Position numbers and translations under genes: made by a program | Shown: in pieces, positions 45,626-56,619 of the stretch | How positions within the stretch are numbered: the first letter of the stretch is position 1 | How the letters are laid out: every line of letters starts with the position of its first letter | The notes under the pieces: model-generated | The model's input: the letters and a program-made list of their open reading frames with translations, nothing else | Database searches by the model: none | What the model was told of the DNA's origin: nothing | Source: Vibrio sp. SCSIO 43136 | GTDB taxonomy: Bacteria > Pseudomonadota > Gammaproteobacteria > Enterobacterales > Vibrionaceae | DNA length: 64,000 bases | Reading direction: 5' to 3' | Assembly: GCF_023716565.1 (NCBI RefSeq) | Contig: NZ_CP071849.1 | Coordinates: 1,488,001-1,552,000, forward strand

Positions 45626-45964
45626 ATGCTATTCAACCTACACCGTCTGATAGCACTCATGCTAGCGTTGTTATTCACTAATAGTGTATGGGCTCACTAC
45701 CCTATTTTAGACTGTAAAATTGTCACGGATTCAGACGCCTCTGAGCACGTTTTATGTGAAGCTTCTTTCTCTAATCGAGCCAAAGCCCCGAATGTGTTAA
45801 TGGAAGTATTTTCTGAGGACGATGATGTATTGTCTTCTGGTCTAACAGATGATGATGCTCTGTATCGATTCCCTAAACCTGAAGGTTCATATTTTATACT
45901 TATGGATGCGGGACCTGGACACGTACTTGAGATCTCTAATGATGATGTAGCGGTAGCGCTTTAG
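45626..45964 (+). CDS. Small periplasmic protein of the metal-uptake operon
   Basis: A 112-residue protein with a signal peptide (MLFNLHRLIALMLALLFTNS, cleaved near VWA-H). The frame is open from 45581, but the ATG at 45626 follows AAGGA and starts directly with the signal. The mature part begins HYPILDCKIVTDSD and contains two cysteines, with a Transthyretin/Ig-like strand pattern (RFPKPEGSYFILMDAGPGH). It could carry or sense metal in the periplasm. I recognise no named family. Confidence 0.65.
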   Translation: MLFNLHRLIALMLALLFTNSVWAHYPILDCKIVTDSDASEHVLCEASFSNRAKAPNVLMEVFSEDDDVLSSGLTDDDALYRFPKPEGSYFILMDAGPGHVLEISNDDVAVAL

Positions 45965-45969
45965 AAACC

Positions 45970-46506
45970 ATGACTAATCAACATTCCCAATTACCAGAAG
46001 AGTACATAGAAGTTATTTCACCAGCTGATGGTAAACGAGAGGACAAAGTTGTTCTCTCTACCATAGCCATTTTGTTCGTGATAGCGGCTGTACTAATAGT
46101 CACTATCTATCGCCATGATAATATTAAAATTAGTCATATTCCAAAGGGACTACAGCAGCACCTGACTTCTTTAAGCAACAGTGCAGAAGAGCTCATTTTA
46201 CTATCTAGTATTGATGGTAAGACTCCTACCCTTGACGACTTAATCGACATGGGAATCGAGCCCTTTACGCCTCCCTTGGTAAGTACTCTTGAGTCAGTAT
46301 CATGGCAACAACAACGAAACTGTTTTTTAGGTTCAGTAAGCGTTGGCGAAAACCAGTACCAGTTGCGACTCTCGCTCAGCGAAGCTCTAACGGCAGAAGT
46401 TCTTTGGCGACCTCACTTCAAAGAATCACTAGACCATGCCTGTAGCGAAACATCCTCAAATGAGTGGTTCTCGATTAACCCACACCAACTATCTAACCGT
46501 AACTAA
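45970..46506 (+). CDS. Membrane-anchored protein, DUF6162-like
   Basis: A 178-residue protein with one membrane helix at about 28-46 (VVLSTIAILFVIAAVLIVTI) and a periplasmic domain with two cysteines (NCFLG and HACSE). The layout and the place in an operon between PepSY and metal ABC genes fit the DUF6162 family as I remember it. Function unknown; perhaps an accessory subunit of the uptake system. It starts 5 bases after the previous stop. Confidence 0.6.
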   Translation: MTNQHSQLPEEYIEVISPADGKREDKVVLSTIAILFVIAAVLIVTIYRHDNIKISHIPKGLQQHLTSLSNSAEELILLSSIDGKTPTLDDLIDMGIEPFTPPLVSTLESVSWQQQRNCFLGSVSVGENQYQLRLSLSEALTAEVLWRPHFKESLDHACSETSSNEWFSINPHQLSNRN

Positions 46507-46520
46507 ACAACGAGTCCAAA

Positions 46521-47420
46521 ATGATCTTCTTAACAACACCACGAGTTACGCTCTTTTTGTTTGTTAGCTACTTGAGTGCATACAGCCCAACCGTTTTAGC
46601 TCAGCTTAACATCGGAATTACTCTTCACCCATACTATAGCTATGTGAAAAATATAGTAGGTGACCGTGCGAAAGTTACCCCCTTGATAGATGCTGGGTTT
46701 AACCCACATGCTTATAAATTATCACCAGCTGATCTTGACCGTCTCAACTCAATGGATGCTATTGTGATCAACGGTATTGGCCATGATCAATTTGCAGTAG
46801 ATGTTTTAGAACGCCTTAACCTGCCAAACCTAAGCATTATTGAAGCCAACTCTCAGGTTCCGCTGATCAGTAAAGCCGGTAGTGGTACCTATAATCCGCA
46901 TACTTTTGTTTCAATAGATGCAGCTATCCGCCAGGTTTACACCATCGCTAAAGCACTAGCAAAACTGGACCCCGAAAATGGTCGGTATTTCCAAAAGAAT
47001 GCTCTAAATTACGCTAAAAAATTACGAGCTATCAAACAACAAGCTCTGAAAAAAATAACAGCTCTCAATCTAGAAAACGTCCGTATTGCTAGTACTCATG
47101 GCGCATACGCATACCTCCTACAAGAGCTAGGTATGACAGTGACGGCTGTTGTTGAGCCAGCTCATGGCGTTTCACCCAATGCTTCACAGCTTCAAGACAC
47201 CATCACTAAAATCCGCAATGCCAATGTACAAGTGCTCTTTACTGAACTGAACATGGCGAACCAGTACGTAGAGGTTATCGAGAAAGAGTCTAATACTCGA
47301 CTATTTCACTTTTCTCATATGACCTATGGTGAATACCGTGAGGAGTTAGTCGAACAGGATATGAGTCAAAATCTCAACACACTGGTTACCGCATTGAGTT
47401 ATGCGGCAAGGAGGCCATAG
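46521..47420 (+). CDS. Metal ABC transporter substrate-binding protein (cluster 9, ZnuA-like)
   Basis: A 299-residue periplasmic solute-binding protein with a signal peptide ending near VLA-Q. The cluster 9 (A-1) fold for Zn, Mn or Fe is shown by ITLHPYYSYVKNIVGDRAKV, the metal His in DAGFNPHAYKLSPAD, a further His in TYNPHTFVSID and STHGAYAYLLQELG. The His-rich loop typical of zinc-specific ZnuA is missing. Given the Fur-like sites, iron is as likely as zinc or manganese. Its stop is 3 bases before the ATPase gene. Confidence 0.85.
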   Translation: MIFLTTPRVTLFLFVSYLSAYSPTVLAQLNIGITLHPYYSYVKNIVGDRAKVTPLIDAGFNPHAYKLSPADLDRLNSMDAIVINGIGHDQFAVDVLERLNLPNLSIIEANSQVPLISKAGSGTYNPHTFVSIDAAIRQVYTIAKALAKLDPENGRYFQKNALNYAKKLRAIKQQALKKITALNLENVRIASTHGAYAYLLQELGMTVTAVVEPAHGVSPNASQLQDTITKIRNANVQVLFTELNMANQYVEVIEKESNTRLFHFSHMTYGEYREELVEQDMSQNLNTLVTALSYAARRP

Positions 47421-47423
47421 TCG

Positions 47424-48179
47424 ATGAGTAACACCCACTTAATTTCGCAGAAGATTGCAGGTCCTAAAATATGTTTTGAGGGGATAACCCTCAATGAGGG
47501 GCCTGTACAGATACTTCATGAAATAAACTGTACTTTTTCTTCTGGTGGCTGGCATGCGGTATTAGGTCCCAACGGTGGTGGAAAGAGCACCTTACTGAAA
47601 ACCATCCTTGGCATGACAAACCATCGCGGAAAACTTTCTATTCATTGGCCATTGTCGCCAACACCTAAACACAAAACGTTCGGCTACGTACCTCAGTTAT
47701 CTCCTTTTGATGCTAGCTTGCCAATCTCTGTGCATGATTATCTACTCATGACCCTAACGACTGTACCGGTTTGGTTTAAAAGAAATCTAGCGACAGACGT
47801 AATCGATGCACTTAGAGAAGTTCAATTGGAGGACAAACTCAAGCGAAAACTGGGTGAACTTTCAGGTGGTGAGCGCCAGCGTCTCATGTTGTGTACTGCC
47901 CTGCTGAAGAAACCAAGTTTATTACTATTGGATGAGCCTATGACAGGCCTAGATAAGCAAGGTAGAGAAGACTGCCTACATTTGCTCAAAATGTTCCACC
48001 AAGCAGGAGGAACCATTTTGATGGTCGAACATGATTGGGAAGTAGTCGAAAAATACTGCCAACAAATTTTTTGGGTAGATAAAACCATCTTGTCAGTATC
48101 GAGCACAGAGGCGTTCTTTCGAAACCAATCACTACGCCATAATGCTCACTTCCCTAGCCAAATAACTCTCCCAACATAA
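47424..48179 (+). CDS. Metal ABC transporter ATP-binding protein
   Basis: A 251-residue cytosolic ATPase with Walker A GPNGGGKSTLLK, the Q-loop in TFGYVPQLSPFD, the signature LSGGERQRLML, Walker B LLLLDEPMTGLD and the switch histidine in MVEHDWE. It powers the cluster 9 permease that follows at once. It starts 3 bases after the binding-protein gene; no ribosome site of strength is seen other than AAGGAGG inside that gene's end (47409-47415). Confidence 0.9.
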   Translation: MSNTHLISQKIAGPKICFEGITLNEGPVQILHEINCTFSSGGWHAVLGPNGGGKSTLLKTILGMTNHRGKLSIHWPLSPTPKHKTFGYVPQLSPFDASLPISVHDYLLMTLTTVPVWFKRNLATDVIDALREVQLEDKLKRKLGELSGGERQRLMLCTALLKKPSLLLLDEPMTGLDKQGREDCLHLLKMFHQAGGTILMVEHDWEVVEKYCQQIFWVDKTILSVSSTEAFFRNQSLRHNAHFPSQITLPT

Positions 48180-48187
48180 GGAAAATC

Positions 48188-49069
48188 ATGAATTCTATTT
48201 ATCGCATATTTTCTGACTGGGTAGAACAAGGTGTCCTACCAGAAATGTTCGGATATGAGTTCCTTATTAATGCTTTACTCGCCAGTCTTCTAATTGGCCC
48301 ATTATTAGGGCTGCTAGGAACTTTAGTGGTTGTAAAACGTTTGGCATTTTTATCAGAAGCCGTCGGGCATAGTGTCTTAACAGGTGTGAGCATTGGTATC
48401 TTGCTCGGCGAAGCGCCAACAGCTCCTCTCATTAGCTTGTTTACGTTTTCAATTTTATTTGCGTTACTATTGCAATGGGTAAAGGGCCGCTCAACTATTC
48501 CATACGACGCATTAATTGGTGTATTCCTCTCGTTTGCTCTAGCCGCAGGGGCAGCACTATTGCTCTATGTAGCAAAAAAGGTCAATGCACACTTAATTGA
48601 GCAAGTTATGTTCGGTTCTATCCTCGTGACTACTCCAAGTGATCTGATCATGCTCAGTACCATTTGTGTAATAGTAGCCGTCTTGAGTTATTTCTACGGC
48701 AATCAGGCCTACCTAGTGGCGATTTCTCCAGACATTGCCCATAGCCAACGAATCAACACACGCATCCATGACTATGCTTTTGTCATCCTAATAGCTTTAA
48801 TCACCGTAGCTTCTGTGAAAATAATTGGAGCGGTCTTGGTTGGAGCACTTTTACTCATTCCTGCTGCAAGCGCTCGATTAATTGCTAGAAATCTAAAACA
48901 GCTCTTGATGTTATCAATTGCTTTTTCTACCTCTGCTTCGGTAATGGGTGTTTTGATTCCCATGTATCTACATTGGCCAGTCTCTGCTGGACCAGCTATC
49001 ACCTTATTTGCGTGTGGCTGGTTTGTTTTAAGTTTAATTCATCGTCAAACAAAACTGCGAGCCGCCTAA
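48188..49069 (+). CDS. Metal ABC transporter permease
   Basis: A 293-residue inner-membrane protein with about eight hydrophobic segments. LLGTLVVVKRLAFLSEAVGH and the AVGHSVLTGVSIGILLG stretch are characteristic of ZnuB/MntB-type ABC-3 permeases, as is GAVLVGALLLIPAASARLIA. It pairs with the ATPase and binding protein just upstream to import divalent metal. The ribosome site AAGGAAA precedes the ATG. The next gene, a lipoprotein, starts 15 bases downstream. Confidence 0.88.
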   Translation: MNSIYRIFSDWVEQGVLPEMFGYEFLINALLASLLIGPLLGLLGTLVVVKRLAFLSEAVGHSVLTGVSIGILLGEAPTAPLISLFTFSILFALLLQWVKGRSTIPYDALIGVFLSFALAAGAALLLYVAKKVNAHLIEQVMFGSILVTTPSDLIMLSTICVIVAVLSYFYGNQAYLVAISPDIAHSQRINTRIHDYAFVILIALITVASVKIIGAVLVGALLLIPAASARLIARNLKQLLMLSIAFSTSASVMGVLIPMYLHWPVSAGPAITLFACGWFVLSLIHRQTKLRAA

Positions 49070-49083
49070 ATTTAAGGACTAAC

Positions 49084-49962
49084 ATGACTTCTCAATTGAG
49101 GCATTTCAAACTGCGTAATAGTCAATCATTGGCACTAGTTGCCAGCCTGATCGCATCAACCTTATCAGGGTGTTCAACACCGAAAGAAGATAATTTGAAT
49201 ACTATCTCTGCAGTGACTGCTGTGCCCGTCGTCAGCAGTATGGCAACCGAGCTGACTCTGAACACACCGATTCAGACACTCGCACTAACTCCTGAAAAGT
49301 ACAGTATTCGTCGCATACCAGGTTGGTTAAACCGTCAAGATGCTAAAACCCTCCCAAAAGCTGACGTAATTATAGGAATCGCTTCATCATGGCCTGCTAT
49401 AGATGCGTACCCTGCGCTTAGAGCCAACAACATTGCAATTATCCCGATTGATGTTGCACAGGCTATGATGTTGGGTGGTGAGAGCGTTGCTGTTTTCCCT
49501 TCTGAAAATGTGAGCTACTTTTGGCTCAGCCCTTCTAATGCACTGATCATGATCGGCATTATGCAGCGGGATTTAAATCAAGTACTCGAAACTAAAGGCA
49601 TAGATTCAAACGTCGAATTGAGAGCAAACTACGCATCGCTAGCCGAGTCATTAAGAAAAGTACAGCTTATGCTCGATGCAAAGATAGCCCATAGCGACTT
49701 TATGCAAATCACGATTGATAAGCCCGAACTCATCGACTTAGCCGCTGCAACTATGCTACCGATTGTCAGCAAATTTGAAGCTGAACAAAGCGGTTTCCCA
49801 ACACTGTATTTAACTGGTCGCAAACCAAATCACAAGAGCCTTAAAGAGTTACCTGACCACTTTTACGTATGGCATATCGATGACTTTTCTAAGTTAAGCG
49901 CTGAGTCTTTTAGCACTCGTTGGCAGAAAAATATTGAGAATCTGCCAACCAAGCGACCATAA
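49084..49962 (+). CDS. Lipoprotein resembling a metal-binding protein of cluster 9
   Basis: A 292-residue exported protein with a lipobox (ASTLSGC, cysteine at about residue 31). I take the ATG at 49084, with TAAGGAC ahead of it, rather than the open frame up to 48973. The sequence has PGWLNRQDAKTLPKADVIIG and LSPSNALIMIGIMQRDLNQV, recalling the order of a metal SBP, but the His ligands of such proteins are poor here (WLSPSN instead of an H motif). It may be a second, altered binding component. The operon's terminator follows within a few bases. Confidence 0.65.
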   Translation: MTSQLRHFKLRNSQSLALVASLIASTLSGCSTPKEDNLNTISAVTAVPVVSSMATELTLNTPIQTLALTPEKYSIRRIPGWLNRQDAKTLPKADVIIGIASSWPAIDAYPALRANNIAIIPIDVAQAMMLGGESVAVFPSENVSYFWLSPSNALIMIGIMQRDLNQVLETKGIDSNVELRANYASLAESLRKVQLMLDAKIAHSDFMQITIDKPELIDLAAATMLPIVSKFEAEQSGFPTLYLTGRKPNHKSLKELPDHFYVWHIDDFSKLSAESFSTRWQKNIENLPTKRP

Positions 49963-49990
49963 AAAATGCCCGGTTTTTCCGGGCATTTTT
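49961..49990. terminator. Bidirectional terminator between metal operon and TonB receptor
   Basis: ATGCCCGG and CCGGGCAT (8 bp) with a T5 loop, with A6 before and T5 after. It serves the lipoprotein gene (plus) and the receptor gene (minus). Confidence 0.9.
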
Positions 49991-50004
49991 AGTTCTGACT
50001 CAAG

Positions 50005-52218
50005 TTATAAGAAAAAGCTCAAATATGCCCCAAACTCTCGTGGTGCACCTGCTCTAACATTGCGATCTCCCGTACTATCCCAGTTACCTGTTAGATAAAA
50101 TTCATCAGTGATGTTTTTAATGTAGGCATCCACTTTGTAATTTTCTCCTAAGTAACCAATCGATGCATCAAAAAGGGTGCGAGAGTCCATCTTGTATTCT
50201 GGATTATTCGCAATATCTCCCCACATTTCTGACTGGTAATTAGCCGTAGCAGTGGCATATAAACTATCTGTAATGAAGTAACGACCGCCAATACTTGACG
50301 TAAACTCAGGGCTAAACGCGAACTCATTACCAGAGAAATCCCCTTCTTTACTTACGTAATCTTTGAACTTGGTCTTAGCCCAACCAATGTTCGAAAAAAC
50401 GGCGAGATCACGGGTTACACGATACTGTGCCTCAAGTTCAGCACCGTAGATTTCTGATTTTGCAGCGTTCTCTGTACGGCAAGCAGTAACGTCACCTGCT
50501 GGACAAACGTTAATTTGCTGATTGCCCCAATCACCGTAGTAGGCGTTCGCATTTGTTACTAGGTCACCACCAAGCCATTGGCTACGAGCAGACAGCTCAT
50601 AATTATTGAGGTACTCAGGATCATACTTCACGGTTTCACGTGAGTTTGCTTGGAATTCAGCACCACCTGAACGATAACCACGTTTATAGAAGGCACTCAC
50701 AGAGGTATCTTGAGAAACTTTGTAAGTCGCACCTAGTTGTGGCAGAAACGCATGGAAGCTAGTATCGAGCGCTGGTGTTAGACTATCCCCAAGGTAGCCA
50801 TTAATTTGGTTGTTAATTGCGGTTATCGTGCCATCAATAAGAGGATTACCTGTATTGGCAGTAGGCAAGGTTGTTCCATTGGCTAGCGATGCTTTTACAT
50901 CAGTTTGATCCACTTTTAACTTTTCATAATCGTAACGGAACCCAGCAGAAAGTATCCAATTGCTATCGAGTTGGTAATCCCACTCATTAAACAGTGCAAT
51001 ATTCTCAGTAGTATGACCACCTTTATAATCTTGGTTTGCATATAAGGTGCCGTAAAGCGCATTAAATGTAGGGTCAGTAATACCAAACGACTCAAGTGTA
51101 AAACCATCGATTCGATCACTATCGATTTGGTACTTAACTTGGGTGGCATACAAACCGATAACACCATTTAGTTTAGAGTCATGATAATTAAATCTTAGCT
51201 CTTGAGATATATTTTGATCATCGACAGTACGATTTACCACATTACCAGTGATACCTGGTTTACGATCAGTGTCATCTTGACGACTATAATCACCTGTTAG
51301 GTATGAGGTGACTGCATTAAGTGACCAGTTTGAGTTGATCATGTAGTCTAGATTAGCAGCTAATGCCCAACCGTTATAACGTTCGTAAGCTTCGACATCA
51401 TCTTGTGATGTACGGCTATCCAGTGGGAAACCATTGGCTTCATTAACATAATAGATATCCTGACCACGGTCAGTCTTTGCGTACTGGGCTGATAAATTCA
51501 GGCGCCAGATATCGCTTGGCTCAATCAGTAATTGGGAACGAAGATTGTAGTTTTTGCGTGCATCAAACTTGTCGTCATTTAATGGTGCATTAGTAATATA
51601 ACCATCTGATTCTGCAAACTGACCACTAAAACGAAATGCAGCAATATCGCTTATTGGTGCGTTAAACATCGCTTCAATACTTCGTTTACCATAGTTACCA
51701 CCCCCAACACGCAGAGCTGCTTCGTGGTAGCCTAATTCTGGGCGCTTGGTCGTAACAACAACTGCACCTATCAATGCGTTTCGGCCAACGTTAGTAGATT
51801 GAGGTCCTCGCAAAACTTCGACTTGTTCAACATCCCACAAATCTTTAGGCATAAATCGACTTGCAAAGCCTGTATATGCCACACCGTCAACGTATAAGCT
51901 CCCTAGTTCTCCAGTACCACCACCAGTAGAAGATGAGTTCTGGCTCACACCACGAATACCAAATGATTCTCCTGCCCCTAGATCATAAACGTTGGCAGAC
52001 AGTGCAAATGCATTGTTCAAATCTACGATGGCATACTCTTCGATGGCATCTGTTGTCACTACAGCAACACTTTCCTTAGTATCCTGCAGGGCTCTCTCTA
52101 GCTTTTGTCCTTTAACAACAATTATTTCATCAACATTTTCTGAATTAGTGCTGTTTGCAACAGCAGGAATTGAAAATAATGATGACACAACCACTGCTAG
52201 CGTTGTTTTTTTAAACAC
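50005..52218 (-). CDS. TonB-dependent outer-membrane receptor
   Basis: A 737-residue receptor with a signal peptide (MFKKTTLAVVVSSLFSIPAVA). A TonB box-like DEIIVVKG is followed by the plug domain (about 40-160: LYVDGVAYTGFASRF, VEVLRGPQSTNVGRNALIGA) and a 22-strand barrel that ends with an aromatic C-terminus (REFGAYLSFFL). The closing motif region NITDEFYLTGNWD is typical. Ligand unknown; the Fur-like site upstream and the converging metal ABC operon point to a ferric siderophore or metal chelate. Confidence 0.9.
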   Translation of the reverse strand: MFKKTTLAVVVSSLFSIPAVANSTNSENVDEIIVVKGQKLERALQDTKESVAVVTTDAIEEYAIVDLNNAFALSANVYDLGAGESFGIRGVSQNSSSTGGGTGELGSLYVDGVAYTGFASRFMPKDLWDVEQVEVLRGPQSTNVGRNALIGAVVVTTKRPELGYHEAALRVGGGNYGKRSIEAMFNAPISDIAAFRFSGQFAESDGYITNAPLNDDKFDARKNYNLRSQLLIEPSDIWRLNLSAQYAKTDRGQDIYYVNEANGFPLDSRTSQDDVEAYERYNGWALAANLDYMINSNWSLNAVTSYLTGDYSRQDDTDRKPGITGNVVNRTVDDQNISQELRFNYHDSKLNGVIGLYATQVKYQIDSDRIDGFTLESFGITDPTFNALYGTLYANQDYKGGHTTENIALFNEWDYQLDSNWILSAGFRYDYEKLKVDQTDVKASLANGTTLPTANTGNPLIDGTITAINNQINGYLGDSLTPALDTSFHAFLPQLGATYKVSQDTSVSAFYKRGYRSGGAEFQANSRETVKYDPEYLNNYELSARSQWLGGDLVTNANAYYGDWGNQQINVCPAGDVTACRTENAAKSEIYGAELEAQYRVTRDLAVFSNIGWAKTKFKDYVSKEGDFSGNEFAFSPEFTSSIGGRYFITDSLYATATANYQSEMWGDIANNPEYKMDSRTLFDASIGYLGENYKVDAYIKNITDEFYLTGNWDSTGDRNVRAGAPREFGAYLSFFL

Positions 52219-52367
52219 GTTTACTCCTTAAACATACTTCTCAAGCCTTCGAGAAGGTTTCTAGCGTTGTTTAGTACTGTTAATCCAGCATACTTATTTT
52301 ATAAAACCAAGCACCAAACAATTGACATACCTGATGAAAGCAGGAGTATACATACAGATAATATTAA

Positions 52368-52382
52368 TAACAATAATTATCA
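52368..52382. promoter_or_regulatory. Fur-like box upstream of the TonB receptor
   Basis: TAACAATAATTATCA matches the 7-1-7 Fur consensus at 12 of 14 positions and lies about 150 bases ahead of the receptor start codon. Confidence 0.65.
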
Positions 52383-52532
52383 TTACTCTTACAGGGTGGT
52401 GGTCTGACCTATAGTTTAACTAGTCTGATTAAACTATTTCCCACCTTTTTGAACCTGTTATTGAAGCTATTTAATAAACAATATATCTCCAAGATTTCAA
52501 GATATTCAAGGTGAGAGATTAGCGATAAATAG

Positions 52533-52569
52533 ATAGTCAATGCCTATCAACTCTATAGAAAGAACCCAT
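52533..52569. promoter_or_regulatory. OxyR-like site upstream of katG
   Basis: The four tetranucleotides ATAG, CTAT, ATAG and CCAT occur at the exact spacing 7-7-7 of the OxyR tetramer motif, so 15 of 16 key bases fit. The last element overlaps a small hairpin (AGAACCCAT / ATGGGTTCT, 52561-52585). About 170-200 bases before the katG start. Confidence 0.6.
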
Positions 52570-52680
52570 TATCCTTATGGGTTCTATACCTGCATACTAT
52601 TTGTAATACATATCACATAACCATGTAAAGATTATGGTTTTTATGTAAATTTGAACTGCTCTGACCAGGTTTAGTGCTAG

Positions 52681-54927
<2,247 letters not shown>

Positions 54928-54946
54928 CAACGGGACAATTAAAAGT

Positions 54947-54974
54947 AAAAAGGTGGAGCATGCTCCACCTTTTT
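54947..54974. terminator. Bidirectional terminator between katG and the MarR gene
   Basis: AAAAAGGTGGAGCA pairs with TGCTCCACCTTTTT, a 14-bp self-complementary run; the tip must open to form a loop. Confidence 0.9.
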
Positions 54975-54979
54975 GTTGC

Positions 54980-55396
54980 TTAAAACTCTTGGTTAATCTT
55001 GGTTAAACTCTCAATCAACACAGCTCGTTGAGACGGCTCGATATGACGAGTTAAATCCGTCACCAAATCAATGTGTAACTGATTGTGCTGACGATGAATC
55101 ACTTCCCCTTGTTCGGTCAGCGTTACCACTATGGCTCGACGATCGGTGGGGTGAGCTTTACGCTCGATTAGACCTGCCGCAACTAACTTTTCAATCTGCA
55201 CTGTCAATGTTCCGGTAGTAATGCCCAGCTTTTCAGCCAGCTCTTTCATTCGCAGCGCACCATGGACACCAAGCACTTCAATGGTATGGACTTGGGCCAA
55301 AGAGTAGCCCGTATCTTTGACCACGGACTGCTCCCAAGATGACATCTTGTCGTAAAATTCTGTCAGTAATTGGCTTAAGTGCTCGATGTTTTGCAT
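54980..55396 (-). CDS. MarR-family transcriptional regulator
   Basis: A 138-residue winged HTH regulator. The core (about 30-100) reads YSLAQVHTIEVLGVHGALRM, then LAEKLGITTGTLTVQIEKLV and AHPTDRRAIVVTLTEQGE, the standard MarR sequence with the DxR wing. The gene overlaps the end of the CDF transporter gene by 22 bases, so it is translationally coupled. It probably senses metal or a related signal and represses its own operon through the palindromes at 56342-56391. Confidence 0.88.
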   Translation of the reverse strand: MQNIEHLSQLLTEFYDKMSSWEQSVVKDTGYSLAQVHTIEVLGVHGALRMKELAEKLGITTGTLTVQIEKLVAAGLIERKAHPTDRRAIVVTLTEQGEVIHRQHNQLHIDLVTDLTRHIEPSQRAVLIESLTKINQEF

Positions 55397-56325
55397 AACG
55401 GAGAATGATGTACCTCAATTGTCAGGTGCACTATCTTATCAAACTTCGCTAGCATCTGCTTAAAGTCTGCCGCATTCAACTCCGAGTCTGGAGAAATGGT
55501 GATAGCAGCACTGTAATGGTGACCACTGACCTTCCAAACGTGCATGTCCTCGATGACGCCATGAGGCTCAAGCTCAGAGATAATCTTTCGGCGGTAACCC
55601 TGTTCGATATTTTCATCAAGCAAGATAGGGCTGGTTTGATGAATCAGGTTTAATGTCCATTTACCGATCACAACAGCACCAACCATCCCCATCACTGCAT
55701 CTAGCCAATGCCAGCCATAAAACTTACCGAACAACAAAGCGACAATAGCGAGCACCGAGGTTAATGCATCCGCAAGTACGTGCATGTAGGCTGCTCGTAA
55801 ATTGTGATCGTGGTGATGATGATCATCGTGGTCGTGACTATGAGAATGCCCATGGGAGTGATCGTGGTGGTGCTCATCACCAAGCAAAAATATACTTACT
55901 ACGTTCACGGCTAAGCCAATGCAAGCGACTAAAATGGCCTCATTAAATTGAATCGCTTGCGGGTTTAACAATCGATGCACTGACTCTACAAACATCAGCA
56001 TTGCCACGATGCCCAGTGCAATAGCACTGGTGAAGCCCCCCAGCACACTGACTTTTCCCGTACCAAAAGAAAAACGATCACTATTTGCGTGCTGCTTAGC
56101 ATATCGATAAGCGAACAAGGTGATACAGAAAGCAGCCGCATGGGTACCCATGTGCCAGCCATCTGCGAGCAGAGCCATTGAGCCGTATACAGTGCCTGCA
56201 ACGATCTCAATCACCATGGTCGCTGCCGTTAGCAACAAGACGTAAAATGTACGCTTTTCACCTCGATGATTGTGAGAAGCAAAGTCGTGTGAGTGTTTAA
56301 GTGGAACTGCAGCAGGTTTATCCAT
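55375..56325 (-). CDS. dmeF: CDF-family Co/Ni/Zn efflux transporter (DmeF-like)
   Basis: A 316-residue inner-membrane cation diffusion facilitator with six helices. HSHDFASHNHRGEKRT at the start, ALLADGWHMGTHAAAFCITL (HxxxD-type metal site: D and H in helix 2) and ALTSVLAIVALL in helix 5 match DmeF-type proteins. A His/Asp-rich cytosolic loop (about 150-172) contains more than ten histidines, and the C-terminal cytosolic domain carries DMHVWKVSGHHYSA. It exports Co2+, Ni2+ or Zn2+. The first residues of a MarR gene overlap its end. Confidence 0.85.
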   Translation of the reverse strand: MDKPAAVPLKHSHDFASHNHRGEKRTFYVLLLTAATMVIEIVAGTVYGSMALLADGWHMGTHAAAFCITLFAYRYAKQHANSDRFSFGTGKVSVLGGFTSAIALGIVAMLMFVESVHRLLNPQAIQFNEAILVACIGLAVNVVSIFLLGDEHHHDHSHGHSHSHDHDDHHHHDHNLRAAYMHVLADALTSVLAIVALLFGKFYGWHWLDAVMGMVGAVVIGKWTLNLIHQTSPILLDENIEQGYRRKIISELEPHGVIEDMHVWKVSGHHYSAAITISPDSELNAADFKQMLAKFDKIVHLTIEVHHSPLCKTSST

Positions 56326-56341
56326 TTTGAGATGCTTTTAG

Positions 56342-56391
56342 TTTGATAGTCAAAGTATTTGAATATCAAGATAGTTTGATTATCAAACTAT
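56342..56391. promoter_or_regulatory. Three palindromic MarR-type operators upstream of dmeF
   Basis: TTTGATAGTCAAA (56342-56354), a weaker TTTGAATATCAAG (56358-56370) and the perfect ATAGTTTGAT-T-ATCAAACTAT (56371-56391) have centres about 16-17 bases apart. They cover the probable promoter of the dmeF-marR operon. Confidence 0.7.
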
Positions 56392-56619
56392 GTCAATGTT
56401 CTAGGGACTGTCGGAATAATTTACAACGCAATACCACGGCTTACTCGAAATTATTTCAATTCCCTCAACCACGCCAATTTAAACAAAAAACCATTATTAA
56501 CAGCAACTTAATTAAAGGTCACTAATGACCAATAACAAGTTTTTGTTAAAAAACTAGACTGATAATTTCAAAAATGTTTATATATGCTCGCCTCTCAATC
56601 TAACTAGAGAGGCTTTTCT

